Shown one piece after another: positions 16,902 through 24,808 of a stretch of 64,000 nt of DNA. The stretch comes from Deltaproteobacteria bacterium. Its GTDB lineage: Bacteria > Desulfobacterota > Binatia > HRBIN30 > JACQVA1. The position numbers and the translations under genes are program-made. Location: the NCBI GenBank assembly GCA_016178705.1, contig JACOST010000011.1, positions 124,001 to 188,000 of the forward strand. Reading direction: 5' to 3'. The notes below the pieces were generated by a model. That model did no database searches. It was not told where the DNA came from and was given only the letters and a program-made list of their open reading frames with translations. The number at the start of each line of letters is the position of its first letter. Positions within the stretch are counted from its first letter, which is position 1.

Positions 16902-18026
16902 ATGACCTTCGACCTGGCGGAACGCGCCCTCGACGACGCCGTCGGGCAGCGCGTGTTTCCCGGCGCGGTTCTGTTAGTGCGTGAGGGCGAACAGGTCTAT
17001 CACCGTGCCTTCGGCAACCGCAGCCTCGACCCCGAGGTCGCGCCGATGGCAGCAGACACCGTCTTCGATCTCTCGTCACTGACCAAACCGTTCGCCACGA
17101 CCATCGCAATCCAGATGCTGATCGCGGAAGGCAAGCTGCGCCTTGACGACCGGGTGTCGCGCTTCTTCCACAACTTCGGCGTCTACGGAAAGACCCACAT
17201 CACCTTCCGTCACCTGCTCAACCACAGCTCGGGGCTGCCGGCCTGGCAGCCCTACTACAAGGAGATCATTCAAACCGAGCGCAAGGGCGGCAAGATCAAT
17301 TTCATCAGCAGCCCGGGCGCCAAGGCGTACGTCTATCAATCGATTCATCGCGAGCGGCTCGCCGCACCACCCGGCACGCGGGCGGTCTACAGCGATCTCG
17401 GCTTCATACTGCTGGGCGAAGTGATTGAAGAGATCAGCGGCATGAGCCTCGATCGCTTCTGCCACCAACGTATCTACCGCCCGCTCGGATTGCGCTCCCT
17501 TGCCTTCGTCGATCTCTGGCTGTTGCGTTCGCGCAAGTTGGAGCCAATCGCCGAAATGATCGCGCCGACCGAGCGCTGCCCGTGGCGCAAGAAGGTTCTC
17601 TGCGGCGAGGTGCACGACGACAACTCGTATGCGATGGGCGGCGTCGCCGGCCACGCCGGCTTGTTCGGCTCGGCGCGCGATCTCGATACGCTGGTCTGCC
17701 GCCTGCGCCAGGGTTACCACGGCACGAATGAATGGCTCCCGCGTGATCTGCTGCGCGAGTTTTGGACGCGCGATGCGAGCGTCCCCGAGTCGACGTGGGC
17801 ACTCGGTTGGGACACGCCGAGCGCACGCGACTCCAGCGCGGGCGCGCTGTTCAATCGCCATGCGGTCGGCCACCTCGGTTTCACCGGCACGTCGGTGTGG
17901 ATCGACCTCGACCGCGACCGCCACATCATCCTGCTCACCAACCGCGTTCATCCCAGCCGCGACAACGATGCCATCCGGCAGTTTCGGCCGCTCATCCATG
18001 ATCTGATAGTGAAAGCCTTGCAATGA
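16902..18026 (+). CDS. serine hydrolase, class C beta-lactamase / penicillin-binding-protein fold
   Basis: 374 residues from the ATG at 16902, 13 bases after ldcA. The catalytic S-x-x-K is Ser59-Leu-Thr-Lys62 (DLSSLTKPF), the Y-x-N equivalent is Tyr163-Ser-Asp (AVYSDLGFILLGEV), and the third motif is near HLGFTGTSVW. No signal peptide is seen, so it is likely cytoplasmic. Between ldcA and mpl it may hydrolyse a muropeptide or amide bond, but esterase activity is equally possible for this family. Its stop overlaps a possible ATG of mpl (ATGA). Confidence 0.8.
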   Translation: MTFDLAERALDDAVGQRVFPGAVLLVREGEQVYHRAFGNRSLDPEVAPMAADTVFDLSSLTKPFATTIAIQMLIAEGKLRLDDRVSRFFHNFGVYGKTHITFRHLLNHSSGLPAWQPYYKEIIQTERKGGKINFISSPGAKAYVYQSIHRERLAAPPGTRAVYSDLGFILLGEVIEEISGMSLDRFCHQRIYRPLGLRSLAFVDLWLLRSRKLEPIAEMIAPTERCPWRKKVLCGEVHDDNSYAMGGVAGHAGLFGSARDLDTLVCRLRQGYHGTNEWLPRDLLREFWTRDASVPESTWALGWDTPSARDSSAGALFNRHAVGHLGFTGTSVWIDLDRDRHIILLTNRVHPSRDNDAIRQFRPLIHDLIVKALQ

Positions 18027-18037
18027 AGGACGGGACG

Positions 18038-19486
18038 ATGACTCAGCGAGACAGCGGAACGATCGCCATTGGCGATATCCGTCACGTCCATCTCATCGCG
18101 ATCTGCGGCGTCGCGATGGCGGCGTTGGCCGGCATGCTGAGGCAACGCGGCTATGCGGTGACCGGCTCGGACGAGAATGTCTATCCACCGATGAGCACGT
18201 TACTCCAACGCTGGGGGATTCCGATTCGCGCCGGTTTCCGCGCGGAGAACTTGGCCGATCGACCGGATGCCGTCGTCGTCGGCAACAAGGTCTCGCGCGA
18301 CAACCCGGAGGTGCAGGCGCTGCTTGCCAGCGCGATTCCCTACTTGTCCCTGCCGCAGGCGCTGCACGATTTCTTTCTCGCCGGCAAGCGCCCGAGTGTG
18401 ATCGCAGGCACGCACGGCAAGACCACCTCCACGGCGATGCTGGCCTGGGTGCTCGAAGCGGCGGGACGCGATCCCAGCATGATGGTCGGCGGCGAGGCGA
18501 AAAACTTCGCCGGCAATTTCAAACTCGGCGGCGGCGCCGACTTCGTGATCGAAGGCGATGAATACGACACCGCGTTCTTCGACAAGGGTCCAAAATTTCT
18601 CCACTACGCGCCGCAGGCGCTGATCCTGACCGCGGTCGAGTTCGATCACGCCGACATCTATCGCGATCTCGATCATGTGAAGTCGGCGTTTCGCAAGCTA
18701 ATCGACATCTTGCCCGCCGGCGCTCCGCTGATTGTGGCGGCCGATTTCCCGCACGCGATCGAAGTGGCGCAACGCGACGGATTTCAGCCGGAGACGTTCG
18801 GCGTCGGCGATTCCGCGCAGTGGCGCGTGACCAACCTACACGCGGCCAACGGCGAATCGGTCTTCGACATCACGCACGACGGGGCGATCGAGTGCACCGC
18901 CACGCTGCGTGTGCCGGGCGCCATCAACGCGCGCAACGCGCTGGGCGTGTACGTGCTGGCGCGCCGGCTCGGCTTGCGCAGCGACGAGATCCTTCCCGGG
19001 TTGCGAACCTTCGCCGGAGTTGCGCGGCGGCAAGAAGTGGTTGGAGAGTTTGGCGGCGCGACACTCATCGACGACTTCGCGCATCATCCGACCGCGGTCG
19101 CCGGCACGCTGGCGGCGCTTCGCCAGCACTATCCCGGCCGCCGACTGTGGGCGGTGTTCGAGCCGCGCTCCAACACCAGCCGCCGTAAAATGTTCCAGCG
19201 CGAGTATGTCGAGGCCTTCACTGCCGCCGATCGCGTGATCATCGGCGGCGTGTTCCAGAAGCAAACCGATGCGGTCGGTGCCGAGGAACTCTTTTCGCCC
19301 GAGCAGCTCGCCCGCGATCTCAACGCCCGCGGCGTCGAAGCGCGGGCGTTCGGCGAGATCGACGTCATCGTTGCCGCCCTCGTCCGCAACGTGCGGCCCG
19401 GCGACGTGATCGTGTTGATGTCGAACGGCGGCTTCGGCGGGTTGCGCGAGAAGCTCGTCGCCGCCCTGCCCGCGCGCCGCGCCTAG
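18038..19486 (+). CDS. mpl: UDP-N-acetylmuramate:L-Ala-gamma-D-Glu-meso-DAP ligase
   Basis: 482 residues from the ATG at 18038, preferred over the overlapping ATG at 18023 because AAGGACGGG lies just upstream. It is a Mur ligase: HVHLIAICGVAMAALAGMLRQRGYAVTGSDENVYPPMSTLL at the start, ATP-binding AGTHGKTTSTAMLAWVL, FVIEGDEYDTAFFDKGPKFLHY, NARNALGVYVLARRLG and DDFAHHPTAVAGTLAALR. The EGDEYDTAFFDKGPKF text distinguishes Mpl from MurC. It ligates recycled tripeptide to UDP-MurNAc. Last gene of a three-gene recycling run with ldcA and the serine hydrolase. Confidence 0.95.
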   Translation: MTQRDSGTIAIGDIRHVHLIAICGVAMAALAGMLRQRGYAVTGSDENVYPPMSTLLQRWGIPIRAGFRAENLADRPDAVVVGNKVSRDNPEVQALLASAIPYLSLPQALHDFFLAGKRPSVIAGTHGKTTSTAMLAWVLEAAGRDPSMMVGGEAKNFAGNFKLGGGADFVIEGDEYDTAFFDKGPKFLHYAPQALILTAVEFDHADIYRDLDHVKSAFRKLIDILPAGAPLIVAADFPHAIEVAQRDGFQPETFGVGDSAQWRVTNLHAANGESVFDITHDGAIECTATLRVPGAINARNALGVYVLARRLGLRSDEILPGLRTFAGVARRQEVVGEFGGATLIDDFAHHPTAVAGTLAALRQHYPGRRLWAVFEPRSNTSRRKMFQREYVEAFTAADRVIIGGVFQKQTDAVGAEELFSPEQLARDLNARGVEARAFGEIDVIVAALVRNVRPGDVIVLMSNGGFGGLREKLVAALPARRA

Positions 19487-19487
19487 T

Positions 19488-20633
19488 TCACAAGCTGTTA
19501 CCGAGAATGCTCACGCACGACACGGCCGCGGGACCGCCGAGGTTGTGAGCCAGGCCAAGCTCGGCGCCCTTTACCTGGCGCGCACCGGCGCGGCCTTGCA
19601 GTTGGTGGGTCAGCTCGTAGAGCATCCGCACGCCGGTGGCGCCGATGGGATGACCGAAGGACTTCAATCCACCGCTGGGATTCACCGGCAACTCGCCGCC
19701 GAGTGTCGCCCGGCCCTCTTCGACAAAGCGCCCACCTTCGCCGCGTCCGCAGAAACCAAGGTCTTCGTAGTTGATGATCTCGGTGATGGTGAAGCAATCG
19801 TGGACTTCCGCGAAGTCGATGTCCGCCGGCGTCACGCCGGCTTGTTCGTAGGCGCTCGCTGCGGCGCGCCGGGTGGCGGGAAAGCTCAAGTAGTCGAAGC
19901 TCGGCTTGTAGTACGGCTGGCCCGATACTACCGCCAGACCGACGCCCTTGACGTACACCGGATCGGCTCGAAATTGTTTCGCCATGTCGGCACGACAGAC
20001 AACGACCGCAGCCGCGCCATCGGTGGTGGGGCAACAGTCGAACAGACCGAGCGGGCTGTAGATCAGCGGCGCCTTGAGCACGGTTTCCTCGCTCACCTCC
20101 ATGCGCAGATGGGCCTTGGGGCTGAGCGTGCCGTGGTGATGATTCTTCTGCGCCACTTTCGCCAGCGTCGTCTTCGAAGCCCCGTAGCGTTTGAAGTAGC
20201 GATTGGCGGCCAGCGCGAAGATGTGCGGCGCGCGTTCGCCCTGATCGATCACCGGATGCACGCGCGCCGGCCGGTGATGGCCGCCGTCGCGCATCTTCTC
20301 GAAACCCAGTGCCAGCACAACGTCGTACATGCCGGCGGCCACCGCGAGGCAGGCGTTGCGGAAGGCGTCCATTCCGGACGCGCAGTAGTTCTGCACGCGC
20401 GTGATCGGGATGTCGTGCAGTTGCAGCGCATCGCCGAGACCGTCGCCGGCAAACGGCGACATCTGGGTCCCCACCCAGGCCGCCTCAATCCGCTGCGGTT
20501 CGATCCGCGCATCGGCGAGCGCTTCGAACGCCGCGTCGCAGATCAGTTGCTCGGCGCTCATCTCGTACAGCTCGCCGAACTTGGTGCACCCGGCACCGAC
20601 GATGGCGACGCGGTTCTTCAGTGCATTCTCCAT
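19488..20633 (-). CDS. SCP-x/SCP2-type thiolase family protein (acetyl-CoA acetyltransferase)
   Basis: 381 residues from the ATG at 20633 (GGAGATACG just upstream). The nucleophile is Cys84 in VQNYCASGMDAF; the His of the active site is in EVHDCFTITEI and the C-terminal GHPIGATGVRML loop carries the other conserved His. Thiolases of this non-classical subfamily act in fatty-acid or sterol side-chain degradation and sometimes need a partner DUF35/OB-fold protein, which is not seen here. Convergent with mpl, one base apart. Confidence 0.88.
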   Translation of the reverse strand: MENALKNRVAIVGAGCTKFGELYEMSAEQLICDAAFEALADARIEPQRIEAAWVGTQMSPFAGDGLGDALQLHDIPITRVQNYCASGMDAFRNACLAVAAGMYDVVLALGFEKMRDGGHHRPARVHPVIDQGERAPHIFALAANRYFKRYGASKTTLAKVAQKNHHHGTLSPKAHLRMEVSEETVLKAPLIYSPLGLFDCCPTTDGAAAVVVCRADMAKQFRADPVYVKGVGLAVVSGQPYYKPSFDYLSFPATRRAAASAYEQAGVTPADIDFAEVHDCFTITEIINYEDLGFCGRGEGGRFVEEGRATLGGELPVNPSGGLKSFGHPIGATGVRMLYELTHQLQGRAGARQVKGAELGLAHNLGGPAAVSCVSILGNSL

Positions 20634-20643
20634 CGTATCTCCG

Positions 20644-20674
20644 GAGATCCGTCGGATCGGTCCGATCGGTCCAA
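20644..20674. repeat. degenerate GGATCGGTCC repeat tract, copy 2
   Basis: The gap between thiolase and egtD holds GATCCGTCGGATCGGTCC and GATCGGTCC words very like the tract at 2598-2646, running into the 3' end of egtD. Confidence 0.4.
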
Positions 20675-21793
20675 TCACCGCCGCCCGAGCACGAGCCCGA
20701 AGTAGCGGTTCGTGGGCTCGAACCAACGCAGCGGTTCGAAGCCGGCGCGACACAGCATCGCCTCGGTTGCGGCACGGGAGAATTTGCGACTGATCTCGGT
20801 ATGAATCGTCTCACCGCTGCGGAACGACACCTCGAGGTCGAGCGCGGCGATGCGCACGGCGTGCGCGCGTTGCGCCCGCAAGTGCATTTCGACCTGCGAC
20901 GCCTCGGGGTTGAAGAACGCGACGTGATCGAAGGCGGCGGGGTCGAAGTCGGCGCCCAACGTGCGATTGATCACCCGCAGCATGTTGCGATTGAACTCGG
21001 CGGTGACACCGGCGGCGTCGTTGTAGGCGGCGTGCAACACCGCGTGGTCCTTCGCCAGATCGACACCGAGCAAGAAGTGCTCGCCGGGAACGAGCTGCGC
21101 GGCTACCCGGCCAAGAAATTCATCCGCCTCGATGGGTGTGAAGTTACCGATCGTGCTGCCGAGGAACGCGACCAGCCGGCGCTCGCCGCGCGGCAAGCGC
21201 GCGAGATGGCGCTCGTAGTCACCAACGACGGCGTGAATCGCCAGCGACGGATACTCCGCGAGCAATGCGTGGGCACTGCGACGCAGCATGCCCTCGCTCA
21301 CGTCCATCGGGATGTAGCGCGGGTCACGCGTGACGCGAGTGAGGGCGTCGAGCAAGACACGGGTCTTGCGCGACGCGCCACTGCCGAACTCGACCAGATC
21401 GGTCGGCCGCGCCAGGACGATGATCTCGGCGGCGACCCGTTCCAGCAACGCTTGCTCGGTACGGGTCAGATAGTACTCGGGCAGATCGCAGATGGCATCG
21501 AACAGCCGCGCACCGTGGTCATCGTAGAAATACTTCGGCGGCACGCTTTTCTGCGCCGCAGTGAGACCACGGCGTACATCGACCGCAAGCGTCGCCCGTT
21601 GCGTGGGTTCGAGGTGGACCTCGATCTGCAAGCCCGGCTCGCGCTCACCCGCGCGCAGCGGCGCGTGCGGCTCCAGCGGCGGGTGAGGACGCGTCGGGTG
21701 ATACGCTGTGGCTGGCTTCGTCGCGTTCGTCGTCCCCTCCTGCGGTTGGAGTGAATCTAGCGGCCCGCTTGCAGCAATTTCGAGCGTGGGCAA
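20675..21793 (-). CDS. egtD: L-histidine N-alpha-methyltransferase, ergothioneine synthesis
   Basis: 372 residues as drawn. EgtD trimethylates histidine to hercynine with SAM. Seen: VPPKYFYDDHGARLFDAICDLPEYYLTRTE, the SAM site LVEFGSGASRKTRVLLDAL, VVGDYERHL, FLGSTIGNFTP, and the C-terminal EISRKFSRAATEAMLCRAGFEPLRWF. The first ~55 residues are Pro-rich and unlike the family, and the drawn ATG lies only 15 bases from the divergent egtC start, so the true start may be an internal GTG/TTG nearer residue 55. Divergent from egtC. Confidence 0.92.
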   Translation of the reverse strand: MPTLEIAASGPLDSLQPQEGTTNATKPATAYHPTRPHPPLEPHAPLRAGEREPGLQIEVHLEPTQRATLAVDVRRGLTAAQKSVPPKYFYDDHGARLFDAICDLPEYYLTRTEQALLERVAAEIIVLARPTDLVEFGSGASRKTRVLLDALTRVTRDPRYIPMDVSEGMLRRSAHALLAEYPSLAIHAVVGDYERHLARLPRGERRLVAFLGSTIGNFTPIEADEFLGRVAAQLVPGEHFLLGVDLAKDHAVLHAAYNDAAGVTAEFNRNMLRVINRTLGADFDPAAFDHVAFFNPEASQVEMHLRAQRAHAVRIAALDLEVSFRSGETIHTEISRKFSRAATEAMLCRAGFEPLRWFEPTNRYFGLVLGRR

Positions 21794-21808
21794 AGATTAG
21801 ATAGACCA

Positions 21809-22615
21809 ATGTGCAGGCTAGTGGAATACATCGGGCAGAGAATTCCCCTTCGTCGTCTGATCGAAGAACCGGAGCACTCGCTCGTCGTGCAAAGTTATCG
21901 GCCGCGCGAGATGCGCTCCGGCGTGGTCAACGCCGACGGCTTCGGCGTCGGCTGGTATCAACCCGAGGTCGAGGACACGCCCGGTGTGTTCACCAGCGAG
22001 ATGCCGATCTGGAGCGACGCCAACCTGCCGCAGCTCGGCCGCAAGATTCAATCGAGCTGCGTCTTCGCGGCGGTGCGCAGCGCCACGCCCGGCATGCCGT
22101 ACGGCCAAGCGCATACGCAGCCGTTTGCGTACGGGCGCTATCTGTTCATGCACAACGGCTACATCACCGGCTTCCGCGAACGCATCATGCGGCGGCTGCG
22201 CGAGCGCTTGCGCGACGAGTACTACACCGCGATCAAGGGCGGCAGCGATTCGGAACACCTCTTCGCGCTGCTGCTTGAACAATTGCCGCCCGACACGCAC
22301 GGTGCCGCGGCGATGAGTGACGCGCTCAGCCGCACACTCGGGCTGCTGCACGACTGGACGCGCGAACTGCACCTCGACGCACTCTTGAACTTGGCTATCA
22401 CCGACGGCGAAGCGATCGTCACCTGCCGCTACTCGACGACCGACTACGCGCCCTCGCTGTACGTCGCTCGCGCCGACCCGTTTTTCCCGAAGGCGGTGGT
22501 CGTCGCGTCCGAGCCACTGTTCGCCAACGGACAGTGGGAAGAGGTAGAGGCTGGCACGATGCTGAGCGTCGACACGAGTCTCCGGATCACATGCAGCTCG
22601 CTGGACCTCGATTGA
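21809..22615 (+). CDS. egtC: gamma-glutamyl-hercynylcysteine sulfoxide hydrolase (class II amidotransferase fold)
   Basis: 268 residues starting MCRLVEYIG; Cys2 becomes the N-terminal nucleophile after Met removal, as in class II glutamine amidotransferases. Further family marks are NADGFGVGWYQPE, FAAVRSATPGMPYGQAHTQPF and YLFMHNGYITGF. EgtC removes the gamma-glutamyl group from the EgtB product; its presence implies the EgtB here uses gamma-glutamylcysteine. The 3' end overlaps egtB by 25 bases, so the two are an operon. Confidence 0.92.
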   Translation: MCRLVEYIGQRIPLRRLIEEPEHSLVVQSYRPREMRSGVVNADGFGVGWYQPEVEDTPGVFTSEMPIWSDANLPQLGRKIQSSCVFAAVRSATPGMPYGQAHTQPFAYGRYLFMHNGYITGFRERIMRRLRERLRDEYYTAIKGGSDSEHLFALLLEQLPPDTHGAAAMSDALSRTLGLLHDWTRELHLDALLNLAITDGEAIVTCRYSTTDYAPSLYVARADPFFPKAVVVASEPLFANGQWEEVEAGTMLSVDTSLRITCSSLDLD

Positions 22616-23883
22616 GCGAGACGCTGCGCGCGCGGTTCGACGCTGCGCGCGCCGGTACGCTGCGGTTGCTCGAACTCGTCGACGACGACGCGTTCACCGC
22701 GCAGCCCGATCCCGACTTCAGCCCCATCGGCTGGCACGTCGGACACATCGCAACCTTCGAAGCCTACTGGTTACTCGAACAGTGCCAGGGCAACGCGAGC
22801 CTTCCACCCGAGTACCGTCAACTCTTCTCGCCGCTCGAAACGCCGAAGTCGCAACGCCGCCAGTTGCCGCCACGTCCAACCATCATGGCGTGGCTCGCCG
22901 CCGTGCGGCAGCGCGTGCTGCGGTACCTCGATGCAGTTACTCTCGACTCGAATCACCATCTGCTGCGTGACGGCCGTGTCTTTCGCACCGTCCTACAGCA
23001 CGAGTACCAACACAGCGAGACCATCACGCTGGTGTTGCAGATGTGTGATCGCAAATCGGCTGCGCAACCGGCGCTGCTCGTACCGGGTGAAGCGGGTGAC
23101 ACACCGATGGTGCGAGTACCTGGCGGCGCCTTCGTCATGGGGCGCGACAAGCTCGACGATTGGTATGACAACGAGGTCCCTGCGCATCGCGTCAATGTTG
23201 CCGACTTCCTGATCGACATCACGCCGGTAACCAACGCGCAGTTCCTGAGTTTCATCGCGGCGGGCGGCTACGACTCGCCGACATGGTGGAGCGCTGATGG
23301 CTGGACCTGGCGCTGTGCTCACACGATCCACGCGCCGCGCTACTGGCAACGCGACGACGCCGGCTGGTGCACGGCGGGATTCTTCAGCGATGGGGTGTTG
23401 CGACCGGACCATCCGCTGATGTGCATCAGTTGGTACGAGGCCGACGCCTACGCGCGCTGGGCCGGCAAGCGCTTGCCGACCGAAGCCGAGTGGGAGAAGG
23501 CCGCGGCGTGGAACCCGCGCAGCGGCGCGGCGCGATCGTACGCCTGGGGCGAGGAACCGCCCGACTCGTCGCATTGCAATAGCGAGCGTGCGTTCGGGAC
23601 GACCACGGCGGTCGGACGCTTCGACGCGCGCAGCCCGAGCGGCTGCTGCGACATGAACGGTAACGTGTGGGAATGGACGGCCACCCCGTTCGCACCGTTT
23701 CCAGACTTCGCAGCGTATCCGTACGACGGCTACTCGCAACCCTACTTCGACGGCCAGCACTTGGTGTTGCGCGGCGGCTCGTGGGCAAGCCGAGGATCAA
23801 TCGTACGCAACACCTTCCGCAACTGGTACGCACCCGCTACTCGCGCCGTCTTCGCCGGCTTCCGCTGCGCTCGGGACGCATGA
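22591..23883 (+). CDS. egtB: hercynine oxygenase / sulfoxide synthase
   Basis: 430 residues from the ATG at 22591 (MQLAGPRLSETLRARFDAAR). The N-terminal DinB-like domain supplies iron ligands: His in GWHVGHIATF (His49/His52) and LQHEYQH (His137/His141). The C-terminal FGE-sulfatase domain (~175-430) shows VRVPGGAFVMGRD, NAQFLSFIAAGGYDSPTWW, RLPTEAEWEKAAAW, GNVWEWTA and LRGGSWASRG. EgtB joins hercynine and a cysteinyl thiol using O2 and iron. Its stop overlaps the ATG of the following ABC ATPase gene by ATGA. Confidence 0.95.
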   Translation: MQLAGPRLSETLRARFDAARAGTLRLLELVDDDAFTAQPDPDFSPIGWHVGHIATFEAYWLLEQCQGNASLPPEYRQLFSPLETPKSQRRQLPPRPTIMAWLAAVRQRVLRYLDAVTLDSNHHLLRDGRVFRTVLQHEYQHSETITLVLQMCDRKSAAQPALLVPGEAGDTPMVRVPGGAFVMGRDKLDDWYDNEVPAHRVNVADFLIDITPVTNAQFLSFIAAGGYDSPTWWSADGWTWRCAHTIHAPRYWQRDDAGWCTAGFFSDGVLRPDHPLMCISWYEADAYARWAGKRLPTEAEWEKAAAWNPRSGAARSYAWGEEPPDSSHCNSERAFGTTTAVGRFDARSPSGCCDMNGNVWEWTATPFAPFPDFAAYPYDGYSQPYFDGQHLVLRGGSWASRGSIVRNTFRNWYAPATRAVFAGFRCARDA

Positions 23884-24611
23884 TCGATCTGCGCGCCGTC
23901 ACCAAGATCTACCCGGACGGCCACGTCGCGCTCCGCGAGGTGTCGCTACACATCGAGCACGGCGCAACCGTGGCGCTACTCGGGCCATCGGGGTGCGGCA
24001 AGACAACAACCCTGAAGCTGATTAATCGCCTCGTCTCACCAACGTCGGGCGAGGTGCGGGTGAACGACAGCGACATACAACGCAGCGACGCGGTCGAACT
24101 GCGGCGCAGCATCGGCTACGTCGTGCAGGAGGCCGGGCTGTTTCCGCATCTGACCGCGCAGCAGAACGTCGAGATCGTCCCGCATCTACTCGATTGGCCA
24201 GAAGCGCGGCGTAGCGAGCGCGCCAAGGAACTGTTCGCGCTGCTCGGGCTCGATCTCGCGCTGCACGGTCCGCGCTACCCGGCCGAGCTGAGCGGGGGCC
24301 AACGACAGCGCGTCGGGCTCGCGCGCGCCATCGCCGCCGATCCGCCGATCGTGTTGATGGACGAACCGTTCGGCGCGCTCGATCCGCTCACCCGCCGGCG
24401 CCTGCAACTCGAGTTCAAGGCAATCAACGCCCGCCTGCGCAAGACCGTCGTGCTGGTCACGCATGACGTGGAGGAAGCGTTTCTATTGGCCGATCGCGTC
24501 GCCGTGCTCGCCGACGGCGTGCTCGCGCAGGTCGGCACGCCCGAAGAGATTCGCCGAGCGCCGGCGTCGGAGTTCGTGGCGAGCTTTCTGGGTTTGTTGG
24601 GTGATCTGTGA
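23880..24611 (+). CDS. ABC transporter ATP-binding protein, OpuCA/EgtV-like, in the egt operon
   Basis: 243 residues; the start ATG overlaps the egtB stop (ATGA). Walker A is GPSGCGKTTTLKLINRL, Q-loop YVVQEAGLFPHLT, signature LSGGQRQRVGLARAIA, Walker B IVLMDEPFGALDPLTRR, H-loop VTHDVEEAF. The sequence is of the glycine betaine/choline/osmoprotectant group but lacks the C-terminal CBS domains of OpuCA, as in shorter OpuC-like and EgtV proteins. Translational coupling to egtB suggests the transporter handles ergothioneine or a precursor (betaine-like hercynine); this is inference from context. Confidence 0.88.
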   Translation: MIDLRAVTKIYPDGHVALREVSLHIEHGATVALLGPSGCGKTTTLKLINRLVSPTSGEVRVNDSDIQRSDAVELRRSIGYVVQEAGLFPHLTAQQNVEIVPHLLDWPEARRSERAKELFALLGLDLALHGPRYPAELSGGQRQRVGLARAIAADPPIVLMDEPFGALDPLTRRRLQLEFKAINARLRKTVVLVTHDVEEAFLLADRVAVLADGVLAQVGTPEEIRRAPASEFVASFLGLLGDL

Positions 24612-24639
24612 AGTCAGTGAGTCTGCTGGGACAACGCCC

Positions 24640-24808
24640 CTCGATACGCGGCCCCTCGCGGGCATGCGCGCCGCCCCTCGATACGGCCCCTGGACAGATG
24701 GGGCCTACTCGGGGTGAACGGATTTACCTCTGTCCATCCTGTTCGGTTCCCCCGACCCGTTCACCCCGAGTGCCGGCCCGTCCTCTTGGCCCGGTGTATC
24801 GAGGGGCA
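24640..24808. repeat. inverted pair of TCGATACG / CTACTCGGGG elements
   Basis: CCCCTCGATACG occurs at about 24640 and again at about 24674, the latter followed by GGCCCC-loop-GGGGCC and CTACTCGGGGTGAACGG, an imperfect palindrome. The reverse complement (CCGTTCACCCCGAGT ... GTATCGAGGGG) follows at about 24766-24806. The two elements face each other across about 45 bases, between the ABC ATPase and the fusion gene, where translation of the open frame gives low-complexity text. Confidence 0.65.

Noticed and set aside
23667-23879. Upstream extension of the ABC ATPase frame.
   Set aside because: It overlaps the end of egtB in another frame; homology and the ATGA overlap place the start at 23880.
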